Source: Franzmannia pantelleriensis
GTDB lineage: Bacteria > Pseudomonadota > Gammaproteobacteria > Pseudomonadales > Halomonadaceae
Direction: 5' to 3'
Assembly (NCBI RefSeq): GCF_900102875.1
Contig: NZ_FNGH01000018.1
Coordinates: forward strand, 1-64,000
DNA: 64,000 bases
In this document: piece after piece, positions 1 to 10,224 of the stretch
Position numbering within the stretch: the stretch's first letter is position 1
Layout of the letters: the number at the start of each line of letters is the position of its first letter
Translations under genes and position numbers: made by a program
Notes under the pieces: generated by a model
What the model was told of the DNA's origin: nothing
Database searches by the model: none
What the model saw: the letters and a program-made list of their open reading frames with translations, nothing else

Positions 1-77
1 TGATGATCCTGACCCGCGGCGACCACATGAACGCCCACGGCGGTACCAATACCCTGAAGATTCTCGAGGTGCAGTAA
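1..77 (+). CDS. pyk: Pyruvate kinase, C-terminal end (partial)
   Basis: Only the last 24 codons are in the window, read in the frame starting at base 3. The tail contains RGDHMNAHGGTNTLKI, which matches the C-terminal domain of pyruvate kinases, where the typical ending is GGTN(T/A)(L/M)KI followed by a few residues. Pyruvate kinase converts phosphoenolpyruvate and ADP to pyruvate and ATP in lower glycolysis. The stop codon is 3 nt before the methylglyoxal synthase start, so the two genes are probably cotranscribed. The identification rests on a short tail, so the symbol is tentative as to PykA or PykF type. Confidence 0.75.
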   Translation, partial: MILTRGDHMNAHGGTNTLKILEVQ

Positions 78-80
78 GCC

Positions 81-569
81 ATGAGCTCCCGTCCCAGCGA
101 ACCACGTCCGGCCCAGCAGGTCAGCCGCACCCTGCCCTCACGCAAGCGCATTGCGCTGATCGCCCACGACGGCAAGAAGGATGAAATGCTGGCCTGGGTC
201 GAGCGCTGGCAGACGACGCTGGCCCAGCACCAGCTGGTGGGCACCGGCACTACCGCCAGACGAATTGCCAAGGAGCAGGGGCTGGAGGTAGAGGGGCTGA
301 TGAGCGGCCCGCTGGGCGGCGACCAGCAGATCGGCGCACGCATCACCGAGCAGCAGCTCGATCTGCTGATCTTTTTCTGGGATCCCTTCGCGCCGCAGCC
401 CCACGACCCCGACGTCAAGGCACTGCTGCGCCTGGCCGCGCTATGGAACATCCCGGTGGCCTGCAACGCTGCCAGCGCCGACTTCCTGATTTCCTCCCCC
501 TATGTCGATCAGGCAGTGGATATCGCCATCCCCGACGCCGGGGCCTGGGTCAGCGCCCGCGCTGATTGA
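81..569 (+). CDS. mgsA: Methylglyoxal synthase
   Basis: Converts dihydroxyacetone phosphate to methylglyoxal and phosphate, a glycolytic overflow bypass. The 162-aa protein has the family core beginning KRIALIAHDGKKDEML, the phosphate-binding TGTTA segment, the GPLGGDQQ motif carrying the catalytic aspartate, and FFWDPFAPQPHDPDVKAL with the active-site histidine. An N-terminal extension of about 20 residues precedes the usual start, which explains the extra length over the roughly 150-aa E. coli enzyme. The ATG lies 3 nt after the pyruvate kinase stop, so both ends of triose-phosphate flux are encoded together. A dispersed repeat follows the stop. Confidence 0.95.
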   Translation: MSSRPSEPRPAQQVSRTLPSRKRIALIAHDGKKDEMLAWVERWQTTLAQHQLVGTGTTARRIAKEQGLEVEGLMSGPLGGDQQIGARITEQQLDLLIFFWDPFAPQPHDPDVKALLRLAALWNIPVACNAASADFLISSPYVDQAVDIAIPDAGAWVSARAD

Positions 570-610
570 TCGGGACTTTGAAAGCATTCTTACGTCGCCA
601 GTGTCTCTAA

Positions 611-812
611 GCGAGGAGCGCCGGGGGCAGGCCGTCGAGGAGGTTTGCACCATGGGTGAGGAGCACTGCTCCGAACGGGCTGGCCATGGATGGCCAGCAC
701 CGGTCCTGCAAGCGGAGCAGGATGCGGGAGCGCTGCAGGGCGCAAGATAGCGCCCATGGATGGGTTTACAGCGCCTCCTCATAGGCCTGCCGACGGATTA
801 GCTCCGAGTGAT
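611..812 (+). repeat. Dispersed modular repeat, long form (copy A)
   Basis: This intergenic block recurs at 42762-42945 (long form, same strand) and, in shortened form and opposite orientation, at 7775-7899 and 44745-44868. Shared ends are a GCCGGGGGCAGG-like left part, a GAGGTTTGC.CCATGG segment and a right part with ATGGGTTTACAGCGCC followed by AGGCCTGC. The long form carries an extra module of about 80 nt with nested palindromes around GGAGCACTGCTCC and CTGGCCATGGATGGCCAG. It lies between the converging mgsA and DUF3141 genes. I see no coding function; the rest of 570-845 holds nothing else recognisable. Confidence 0.85.
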
Positions 813-845
813 GCCGGGCCTGGTTCAGCGTCTACACCGACTGAG

Positions 846-3206
846 TCACTCTTTGTCGCTAGACTTGTCGGCTGTTGACTTACGGGCCCGCGGCTTGGCC
901 GCTGGCTTTTTCTGCGTCGATGGCGCGTTCCCGGCCGGTGCTTCCTTCTTCACCGAAGCCGCTTTAACAGGCGCTGCCTCCTCGGCCGGCGCTGCGGCGG
1001 CGGGCTTGGGGGCAGGCGCTGGCCGCGCCTCGGCGAAGTAGCCGCGCACCTCCTCTAGCCGCTCGCTAACCCCCTCGGCCAGCGGACCGCTGGCCGCCAG
1101 TACGTGCTCAAGATGCTCGAGGTGCTCATCGATTTCGGCATTGCTGCAGCTGGTCAGTAGGGTCGGAATCGCCGCCAGTGCCCGCTTGCGGTCGAGCTTG
1201 AGGATAAAGAATTGATCGCGCACCAGCGCCTTGAAGTCGGCCAGCTGGAGCTCCGGCTCGAGTTCGGCCCGCGTCGCCTTGAGACGCTGGAAGTTACGCT
1301 CGTCGGTGGAAGGCGCGCCGCCCAGCACATAAATTAGCGCACGCATCACCGCCTCATGGCCACCACCCTGATCGATACGCTGGCACAGCTCGGCCTGGCG
1401 ATTGTCGACGAAGCGACGATGTTCCGGCTCGATGCCAGGGCGGCGACGCAGCGGCTCGCCACCGATGCCGAGGCCAGCAACGGTCTGCAGCCAAGGCTGG
1501 CCGTACCAGCCCATGAACAGCTTCTCGGTCAGGCTATCGCGCAGCTCGCGGTAGGCGTCGAGACTGCTGCTGATATGGTCGCTGGCAACACTTTCGGCCA
1601 TGCGCCAGGGGTTGTCCTGCGCGGCGACCTGCCGCTCTTCACGCACGCGATCTGCGAGCACCGGGACCGGCACCATCAGTGGGTTGCGATCTGAATACAG
1701 CTTGTAGGCCAGGCGAATCGGATGCATGCGGCGTATCCAGCGCGCCGCTTCAGGCGTCATCACCGCCTTGAGCCACGGCTGCAGCAACATCTGATACAGC
1801 CCCAGATTGATCTGCGAGACCCGCTCCACGGTAGCAAAGCGGCGGTCATCCTCTTCGTTGGGCTGCACGAACTCATCGAGATCGGCAACGTCACGCGGCG
1901 TAAACTCGAGCAGATAGTCGCCGTCGATGTGCGCGGCATCCTCGCCAGACGGCGCACGCTCGGTGACCTGGGTCTCGTAGAGCCCCGGCGGCAGCACGTC
2001 GATATAGTCCATGTTGGCAGTAAATTCGGTGTGCTCCTTGCGCGACACGCTCCCCGAGACGAAGATCCCCAGGTGGCCGGTGGTATCGTGCACACAGTAG
2101 ACGATGGTCTGCTCGTGGGCGTAGATATCCTCGACGTCGGCGTAGAGGTCGCGCACCCAGCCCAGCGCCTGAGGCGGCGGCGTGATGTCGTCGCCCTTGG
2201 AGCAGAACACCACGATCGGCGAACGGATATTCCGCAAGTCGATACGCCGTCCGTCGCGGGTCGAGAGTCCGGCGGTACTCAGGCGATTGCCGATGAACAG
2301 GTTGTCGACGATATACTGGATTTCATCGGCCCCCAGCACCACATGGCCGCCCCACCAGCGCTCGAACTGCAGATAGCGCTCGGCCTCGCTGTCGACGTTG
2401 GCGTAGAGCCGGTACTGCTTGTCCCACAGGGTATTGGCCGGATTGAGCTTCTCGAAATTCTGCACCAGCAGCGCGCCGTCAAACAGCCCGGCCCCCAGAT
2501 CACCGGCCAGCGCCGTCATCCAGCTGCCGCCGGTCATGCCGCCGGTGTAGCGCATCGGCGCCTTACCCCGTTCGCCGGCCCAGTAGGAGAGCGGCGCCCC
2601 GGCGATCAAAATGGGGCCGAACAGCTCGGGCTCCAGCGCCGCGGCCATCATGATCTGCCAGCCGGCCTGGCAGTTGCCGACCACCATGGGCTTCTCGGAG
2701 ACATCGGAATGGCGGGCGATCACCTCGCGCAGAAAGGCGATCTCGGCGTCGACCACGTCTTCCACGGTCTGGCCCGGCTCAGGGAACGGCAGAAAACCGA
2801 TGAAATAGCAGGGATGGCCGGCGCGCAGCGCCACGCCGATCTCGCTGTCGGGCTTGAAACCGCCGATGCCTGGGCCATGGCCAGCGCGAGGATCGACCAC
2901 CACGAAGGGCCTGGCCTGTAAATCGACCTCTATGCCCGCCGGGGGCAGGATGCGCAGCAGCTCGTAGTTGACCGGACGCGGCAGGTCGCGGCCGTCGAGC
3001 AGCACTTCGGATTCGAACCCGAGCACGTTGGGCTTGGTCTGCTCCATATGCTCGAGATACTGGTTGCCCCGCTGGCGCATCACGTCAAGGTAGAGCACGC
3101 TGCGCTCGAGACTGTCACGCCAGTAGTCGACGCTGGCACGACCGATGCCGAGGGGATCGAACAGCGCAAGCGACGCATTCATCATGGAACTAGCGGCCGG
3201 TAGCAT
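846..3206 (-). CDS. DUF3141 protein, PHA-synthase-like alpha/beta hydrolase
   Basis: A 786-aa protein of the DUF3141 family, related to polyhydroxyalkanoate synthases. It has an alpha/beta-hydrolase core in which the nucleophile elbow reads VVGNCQAGW (about residue 200), so the nucleophile is cysteine as in PhaC rather than the serine of lipases. Candidate partners are the aspartate in CSKGDDITPP and the histidine in HDTTGHLGIF. The final 60 residues or so are rich in Ala, Lys and Pro, resembling histone-H1-like or phasin-like tails. The ATG at 3206 is preceded by GGAG at suitable spacing. Substrate and activity are unknown; I do not call it a proven PHA synthase. Confidence 0.8.
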   Translation of the reverse strand: MLPAASSMMNASLALFDPLGIGRASVDYWRDSLERSVLYLDVMRQRGNQYLEHMEQTKPNVLGFESEVLLDGRDLPRPVNYELLRILPPAGIEVDLQARPFVVVDPRAGHGPGIGGFKPDSEIGVALRAGHPCYFIGFLPFPEPGQTVEDVVDAEIAFLREVIARHSDVSEKPMVVGNCQAGWQIMMAAALEPELFGPILIAGAPLSYWAGERGKAPMRYTGGMTGGSWMTALAGDLGAGLFDGALLVQNFEKLNPANTLWDKQYRLYANVDSEAERYLQFERWWGGHVVLGADEIQYIVDNLFIGNRLSTAGLSTRDGRRIDLRNIRSPIVVFCSKGDDITPPPQALGWVRDLYADVEDIYAHEQTIVYCVHDTTGHLGIFVSGSVSRKEHTEFTANMDYIDVLPPGLYETQVTERAPSGEDAAHIDGDYLLEFTPRDVADLDEFVQPNEEDDRRFATVERVSQINLGLYQMLLQPWLKAVMTPEAARWIRRMHPIRLAYKLYSDRNPLMVPVPVLADRVREERQVAAQDNPWRMAESVASDHISSSLDAYRELRDSLTEKLFMGWYGQPWLQTVAGLGIGGEPLRRRPGIEPEHRRFVDNRQAELCQRIDQGGGHEAVMRALIYVLGGAPSTDERNFQRLKATRAELEPELQLADFKALVRDQFFILKLDRKRALAAIPTLLTSCSNAEIDEHLEHLEHVLAASGPLAEGVSERLEEVRGYFAEARPAPAPKPAAAAPAEEAAPVKAASVKKEAPAGNAPSTQKKPAAKPRARKSTADKSSDKE

Positions 3207-3376
3207 GGGATCACTCCATAGCGGCGAAAAAGGGTAGCGTCATCGCAGGTGCTCGGAATGGATGAGCGCTTCTTGCAAAGATCAGCTGCGATGACACAGA
3301 TGGCAGTCAGTATGCCATCATGCTGCATTGCAATATAGCCTAGCCGCTGATCTTATCGCTCGCCAATCCGGCCGCA

Positions 3377-5211
3377 TCACTCGATCTCGACCAGCACCTC
3401 GCCGGGCATCACCCGCTCGCCCTTGGCCACGTGCAGCGCCACCACCGTGCCGGCGCGGCGCGCATGCAGCTCGGTCTCCATCTTCATTGCCTCGGTAATC
3501 AGCACTGCCTGGCCCTCCTCGACGCGGTCCCCCACGGCGATCAGCACCTCGACGATGTTGCCCGGCATCGCAGTGGTTACGTGGCCGGCGCCGCTGGCGC
3601 GCGCACGGCCGCTTCCGGGGACCGGCTGGTAGCGGTCGCGGGGCTCGAACACCACCGCTTCTGGCATGCCATCCAGCGTCAGGTAGACCTGGCGGCGACC
3701 GCCGCGATCACGGCCCACCCCGGTAATCTGCACGTCGTAGGATTCGCCGTGCACGTCGATCACGAACTCGGTGGGGGTGCCCTCACTGACCGGCCGCTGA
3801 CCGTCGCCCGCCGCCGGCAGCGGCTCCGGGATCAGGCTGCCGTCGCGGCGCCCCTGCAGGAAGTCACGACCGATATCGGGAAACAGCGCATAGGTCAGCA
3901 CGTCCTCTTCACTCTCGGCAAGCGTGCCGATCGCCGCGCGAAAGCGCGCCATTTCGGGCGGCAGCAGATCCGCCGGGCGGCCCTGCTCGGCGGGCTCCTG
4001 CCCCACCGCACGGCGTCGCAGATCGGGGTCGGCCGGGGCCGGCGGTCGGCCATAGCCGCCAAGCAGATAGCGCTTGATCTCGTTGCTGATGGTCTTGTAA
4101 CGCTCGCCGGTCAGCACGTTGATCACCGCCTGGGAGCCGATGAACTGCGAGGTGGGGGTGACCAGCGGCGGGTAGCCGAGGTCGGCGCGCACCCGCGGGA
4201 TCTCGGCGAACACCTCGTTGATCCGCGACAGCGCATTCTGCTCGCGCAGCTGATGGGCGAGGTTCGACATCATCCCGCCGGGCACCTGGCTGACCAGTAC
4301 GCCAATGTCCTCGCGGGTCACCTCACTTTCGAAGCCGGCGTACTGGCGGCGCACCTCACGCAACTGGTCACTGACTGCCTTGATCGCCTCGAGGTCAAGG
4401 CCGGTGTCGTAGTCGGTGTCCTGGAAGGTGGCCACCATGGCCTCGCTGGCCGGGTGACTGGCGCCGCCGGCAAAGGCCGCACAGCAGGTATCCAGGTGGC
4501 GGCAGCCGGCTTCCACGGCCTTGAGGTGGCACTGGGCGGCCAATCCCGAGGTGGCGTGGGCGTGCAGATGCACTGGGACCTCGACGGCATCGAGCAGCGC
4601 GGCAACCAGCTCGGCGGTGGCATAGGGCGTGAGCAGCCCGGCCATGTCCTTGATGGCAATGGAATCGGCCCCCATCGACTCGAGCCGGCGGGCATCCTTG
4701 ACGTACATGGCCAGGTCGTGGACCGGGCTCTGGGTATAGCAGATCGCCCCCTGAGCGTGCTTGCCGGCGGCCTTGACCGCGGCCATGGCGGTTTCCAGGT
4801 TGCGCAGGTCATTGAGCGGGTCGAACAGTCGGAAGACATCGATGCCCCCCGCCGCGGCGCGCGCAACGAAGGCCTCGACCACGTCATCGGCGTAATGGCG
4901 GTAGCCGACCAGGTTCTGGCCGCGCAGCAGCATCTGCAGCGGGGTGTTGGGCAGCGCCGTCTTGAGCCGCTGCAGCCGCTCCCAGGGGTCCTCCTTGAGA
5001 AAGCGCACGCAGGCATCGAAGGTTGCCCCGCCCCAAACCTCGAGGGTCTCGAAGCCGATGGCATCCAGCGCCGGGCACACCGGCAGCATGTCATCCGTGC
5101 GCAGCCGCGTGGCGATCAGCGACTGGTGGCCGTCGCGCAGCACCATGTCACTCAAGCGCACGCGGGTATCGTCAGTGGCAGACATGTCACTCTCCGTGTC
5201 GATGGCGGGGG

Positions 5212-5215
<4 letters not shown>
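3377..5215 (-). CDS. pycB: Pyruvate carboxylase subunit B (carboxyltransferase plus biotin carrier)
   Basis: Carboxyltransferase half of two-subunit pyruvate carboxylase, producing oxaloacetate for anaplerosis; also homologous to OadA of oxaloacetate decarboxylase. The N-terminal TIM-barrel domain carries LRDGHQSL and the metal-site region IKDMAGLL, followed by the PYC_OADA conserved domain. The C-terminal biotinyl domain has the biotinylation motif TEAMKMETE. The start overlaps the pycA stop by 4 nt (ATGA), so translation is coupled. An in-frame ATG at 5185 with a strong GGAGAG Shine-Dalgarno could be the real start, giving 602 aa. No sodium-pump beta or gamma subunits are nearby, which favours pyruvate carboxylase over decarboxylase. 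Confidence 0.9.
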
Positions 5216-6627
<1,412 letters not shown>

Positions 6628-6721
6628 GGCGACCCACCCCGACAAAGTTGATAAGATTCTACAGGGCCTGTTGACGTTTCAGCGCCCTATTCTGTCATAA
6701 CCGACACCGCTTGGACGCCCG

Positions 6722-7717
6722 ATGACGCGACCCAGTCTGCTCAACCGCCTGACCTTCCGCCAGCTGCAAGTGTTTCAGGCCGTACATCGTCAGCAGTCCT
6801 ATTCGCGGGCGGCAGAGCAGCTCGGCCTGACCCAACCCGCGGTCAGCGCGCAGATCCGCCAGCTGGAGCAGGCCCTCGAGCAGCCGCTGTTCAAGTATGC
6901 CGGCAAGACCCTGCATGTGCTGCCGGCCGCCGATGCCCTGGCGGCCTCGGTGCAGTCGATCTTTGGCCAGGTTTCGAGCCTGCAGATGGCGCTCTCGGAG
7001 ATGGCCGGCAGCATACGCGGCGAGCTCAACCTGGCGGCGGTCTCTACCGCTCAGTACGTGGTGCCGTATATCCTGGCGCGCTTTCGCGCCCTCTACCCCG
7101 AGGTGCAGATCCGCCTGCGGGTATGCAACCGCGGCCAGGCCCTGGAACGCCTGGCCGAACGTCGCGACGACCTGGTGATCATGGGCATGGTGCCCGACGA
7201 CCCCAACCTTACCTTCATGCCGATCCTCGACAACGAGATGATCCCGGTGGTGTGGCCCGAGCACCCGCTGATGCACAGCCCCCGCCCGACCCTGGACGAC
7301 TTCGCCCACCACTATGTACTGATGCGCGAGCCCGGCTCCGGCACCCGCACCGCCTTCGAGGACTTCGCTTCCCGCGAGCGGGTCACGCTGGCCCATACCA
7401 TCGAGATGGGCACCAACGAGGCGATCAAACAGGGCGTGATGGCGCACCTCGGCGTGGCGGTGCTGCCGCGCCTGGCGGTGCAGCTTGAGCTGGCCGGCGG
7501 ACTGCTCGCCTCGCCAGCCCTGCCCGGCTTTCCACTGCGGCGTTCGTGGTGCACCGTCTACCCCAAGGACCGCCACCCCTCGCCGATCACCGAGCTGTTC
7601 CTGCGCTTCGTCCAGGAGCTGCTGCCAGAGCTCAATGCCCACTTTAGCGCCCCACTGACCCCGCGCCCCGGCCACTCGGTGGCCTGCCTGCCGATGACCG
7701 GATCCCAGGGAGGTTGA
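6722..7717 (+). CDS. pycR: LysR-family regulator of pyruvate carboxylase genes
   Basis: A 331-aa LysR-type regulator. Residues about 10-70 form the winged helix-turn-helix (LTFRQLQVFQAV, SYSRAAEQLGLTQPAVS, QIRQLEQAL), and the rest is the periplasmic-binding-protein-like effector domain. It diverges from pycA with 94 nt between the two starts, the usual geometry for LysR autoregulation and target control, so I infer that it controls pycAB. In Pseudomonas aeruginosa a homologous, identically placed gene is named PycR. The effector cannot be read from sequence. A short-form dispersed repeat lies downstream. Confidence 0.85.
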   Translation: MTRPSLLNRLTFRQLQVFQAVHRQQSYSRAAEQLGLTQPAVSAQIRQLEQALEQPLFKYAGKTLHVLPAADALAASVQSIFGQVSSLQMALSEMAGSIRGELNLAAVSTAQYVVPYILARFRALYPEVQIRLRVCNRGQALERLAERRDDLVIMGMVPDDPNLTFMPILDNEMIPVVWPEHPLMHSPRPTLDDFAHHYVLMREPGSGTRTAFEDFASRERVTLAHTIEMGTNEAIKQGVMAHLGVAVLPRLAVQLELAGGLLASPALPGFPLRRSWCTVYPKDRHPSPITELFLRFVQELLPELNAHFSAPLTPRPGHSVACLPMTGSQGG

Positions 7718-7774
7718 TAAGCCCCAACCCCATCACACTGAACGGGTAAACGCCTGATAGATGTATTAGATAGC

Positions 7775-7899
7775 AGCACCGCTCGGGACTGATCCGGCGG
7801 TAGGCCTACGGGGAGGCGCTGTAAACCCATCCCTGGGCGCTAACTTGCGCCATCCATGGCGCAAACCTCCCCTTCGACCTACCCCCGGCGTCCCTCGCT
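7775..7899 (-). repeat. Dispersed modular repeat, short form (copy B)
   Basis: This lies in the 311-nt gap between the LysR gene and lipA. Read on the minus strand it has the same left (GCCGGGGGTAGG), middle (GAGGTTTGCGCCATGG) and right (ATGGGTTTACAGCGCC) blocks as copy A but lacks the 80-nt palindromic module. The remainder of the gap (7900-8028) is presumed lipA leader; I see no strong promoter there. Confidence 0.8.
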
Positions 7900-8028
7900 A
7901 TTTGCCCCTGAAGCAGCTCTGCGAAACACCGGGGCAGGCTGAATCCTCCCCCGACCTTATGCTAAAGTGGCGTCCATATTGGTTCGGGTGACGCCGCCCG
8001 GGCAGCGAACAGAGAGGCGCGAATCGCT

Positions 8029-9102
8029 ATGAGCAACAAGCCGTCGCAAGCCGTGTCCAGCGGGGCCAAATTCCGCAACGAGCACGGCATGTCCGTGATC
8101 AAGGATGGCATCAAGCAGCGCAGGCAAAGCGAGCAACAGGAACCCCACGAGGGGGTCAGCAACGGCCGCAAGCCGCCCTGGCTGCGCATTCAGATCGCCG
8201 GCGGGGAGCGCTTCGAGGCGGTCAAGCGCAACGTCAGCGAGCACCGCCTGAGCACGGTGTGCGCCGAATCGCACTGTCCCAACATGGGCGAGTGCTGGAG
8301 CAACGGCACCGCCACCATCATGTTGATGGGCTCGGTGTGCACCCGCGCCTGCCGTTTCTGCGCCGTGGATACCGGCAACCCGCGCGGCTGGCTCGATCAT
8401 GAGGAGCCGCAAAACACCGCCAAGTCAGTGGAGCTGATGGGGCTGCGCTACATCGTGCTAACCTCGGTGGACCGCGACGACCTCGACGACGGTGGCGCCA
8501 GTCACTACGCCGCCTGCGTCCGCGCCATCAAGGCACGCACGCCGGAAGTGGTGGTCGAGGCGCTGACGCCGGACTTCGACGGCGTCCATGACGCCATCGC
8601 CGACGTGGTGGACTCCGGCCTCGAGGTCTTCGCCCAGAACGTCGAGACCGTCGAGCGCCTCACCCAGCGCGTACGCGATCCCCGCGCCGGCTACCGCAAG
8701 ACCCTCGATGTGTTGGCGTTCGCCAAGCGTCACAAGCCCGACGTGCTGACCAAGACCAGCCTGATGCTGGGCCTGGGCGAGACCGAGGAGGAGATACTGG
8801 CCACCTTCGATGACCTGCGCGAGATCGGCGTCGACATCGTGACCCTCGGCCAGTACCTGCGCCCGACCAAGAATCACCTGCCGGTGGAGCGCTGGGTCAC
8901 GCCCGAGGAGTTCGAACGCTATCGTCAGCTAGGGCTGGAGAAGGGCTTTCTGGAGGTTGCCTCCGGGCCGCTGGTGCGCTCCAGCTACCGCGCCGATCAG
9001 GTCTTCGAGAAGAATAACCTGGGGCTCGCCGCCCCGGCCAAGGTACCCGGACAGCAGACGCCCGACGACAGCGGCCTGATCCCGGTCACGCCGGTAGGCT
9101 AA
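8029..9102 (+). CDS. lipA: Lipoyl synthase
   Basis: Radical SAM enzyme that inserts two sulfurs into octanoyl groups on the E2 and H proteins. The auxiliary cluster motif is [12 protein letters not shown] and the radical SAM motif is CTRACRFC (CX3CX2C). The conserved C-terminal RSSY serine, which ligates the auxiliary cluster, is present as [11 protein letters not shown]. The 357-aa protein has a basic N-terminal extension and a short C-terminal tail. A second in-frame ATG at 8089 is an alternative start. Unlike the common lipB-lipA tandem, the gene converges on lipB with a 17-nt overlap of coding ends. Confidence 0.97.
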   Translation: MSNKPSQAVSSGAKFRNEHGMSVIKDGIKQRRQSEQQEPHEGVSNGRKPPWLRIQIAGGERFEAVKRNVSEHRLSTVCAESHCPNMGECWSNGTATIMLMGSVCTRACRFCAVDTGNPRGWLDHEEPQNTAKSVELMGLRYIVLTSVDRDDLDDGGASHYAACVRAIKARTPEVVVEALTPDFDGVHDAIADVVDSGLEVFAQNVETVERLTQRVRDPRAGYRKTLDVLAFAKRHKPDVLTKTSLMLGLGETEEEILATFDDLREIGVDIVTLGQYLRPTKNHLPVERWVTPEEFERYRQLGLEKGFLEVASGPLVRSSYRADQVFEKNNLGLAAPAKVPGQQTPDDSGLIPVTPVG

Positions 9103-9787
9103 GTCCCAGCTGCCGCTGGCAGTGCCCAGGCAGTTCGCCGGGCGCTGCCCAGTCAAGATCCCGCCCCAGCTGCCTCCCCAGATGGTCCACCAGGCCGTGC
9201 GCCACGTCGTTGACATCGGGCGCCGCGGTGACCAGATCGCTGATACGCGTCATCGCCATGCCGGCATAGCCGCAGGGGTTGATCCGCGAAAACGGTGTGA
9301 GATCGACATCGACATTCAGCGCCACGCCGTGGAAGCTGGCACCGCGACGAATGCGCAGCCCCAGCGAGGCGATCTTGGCCTCTCCGACGTAGACCCCGGG
9401 GGCATCCGCCCGCGCCGCCGCCGTGATGCCGAGATCGTCCAGCACCCCGACCACCGCCTGCTCCAGGGCTGTCACCAGTTCGCGGACCCCGAGACGCGTG
9501 CGTCGCACATCGAGCAGCGGATAGACCACCAGCTGGCCGGGGCCATGATAGGTGACCTGGCCGCCGCGGTCGGTCTGCACTACCGGGATGTCGCCGGGCA
9601 TCAGCAGGTGCTCGGGCTTACCGGCCTGACCCTGGGTGAACACCGGGTCATGCTCCACCACCCAACACTGATCGGGCGTGTCAGCGTCGCGGCCGTCGGT
9701 CAGCTCGCGCATGGCCCGCCACACCGGCAGGTAGGGCTGGCGCCCCAGGCGGAAGACCTGGATCGGTGCGGCGGGATGCTCGCTCAT
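9086..9787 (-). CDS. lipB: Octanoyl-[ACP]:protein octanoyltransferase
   Basis: Transfers octanoate from ACP to lipoyl domains, the step before LipA. The 233-aa protein shows [16 protein letters not shown], the catalytic lysine in [10 protein letters not shown] and the catalytic cysteine in INPCGYAGM. The ATG directly abuts the ybeD stop with no spacer, so the pair is translationally linked. Its 3' end overlaps lipA by 17 nt tail to tail, so transcripts of the two lipoate genes are antisense to each other at their ends. Confidence 0.97.
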   Translation of the reverse strand: MSEHPAAPIQVFRLGRQPYLPVWRAMRELTDGRDADTPDQCWVVEHDPVFTQGQAGKPEHLLMPGDIPVVQTDRGGQVTYHGPGQLVVYPLLDVRRTRLGVRELVTALEQAVVGVLDDLGITAAARADAPGVYVGEAKIASLGLRIRRGASFHGVALNVDVDLTPFSRINPCGYAGMAMTRISDLVTAAPDVNDVAHGLVDHLGRQLGRDLDWAAPGELPGHCQRQLGLSLPA

Positions 9788-10099
9788 TTACAGCACCATG
9801 TGTACGCGGCCGGTGGCCTTGAGCTCGGCGAACAGCGCCTCGAGCTGGGGCTTGCCGGTGGCGATGATGGTCAGGCGCACCGACTGGAACTTGCCGTTGC
9901 GGCTGTCGACGACGCGGACCGACTTACGGTCGAAGCCTGGCGCATGGGTTTCCACCACCTCGACCACGGTGTCGTGGAAGTCATCGGCGGCATCGCCGAC
10001 GATCTTCAGCGAGTAGTCGCAGGGAAATTCAACGCGCGGAGCCGGCGCGGACGTCGCCGGGGTGTCGAGACGCAGGTCTCGCAGGGGCTTGTCGGCCAT
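9788..10099 (-). CDS. ybeD: YbeD/DUF493 family protein
   Basis: A 103-aa protein of the DUF493 (YbeD) family, an ACT-like alpha/beta fold with the hallmarks VEFPCDYSLKIVG near the start and GKFQSVRLTI in the middle. The function is not established; in E. coli the gene sits between dacA and lipB, and the same order is seen here. The N-terminal 20 residues are proline- and alanine-rich and probably disordered. Translation runs directly into lipB. Confidence 0.9.
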   Translation of the reverse strand: MADKPLRDLRLDTPATSAPAPRVEFPCDYSLKIVGDAADDFHDTVVEVVETHAPGFDRKSVRVVDSRNGKFQSVRLTIIATGKPQLEALFAELKATGRVHMVL

Positions 10100-10224
10100 G
10101 ATGATAGGTACTCGAAACGGAGGTTTCGCACCATTTTACGCAACCGCAAGGCTGCGACCAAGGGCGCGACACGCTGACAACAGGCACGACGGCCCCAGAA
10201 GGAGCCGCCGCGATGCGTCATCGA

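Noticed and set aside
441-878. Short overlapping frames in the mgsA-DUF3141 gap
   Set aside because: They lie within dispersed repeat copy A; equivalent frames in copy C are not conserved in length or start.
1722-2921. 399-codon plus-strand frame inside the DUF3141 gene
   Set aside because: Opposite strand of a well-supported family protein; no recognisable domain or ribosome-binding site.
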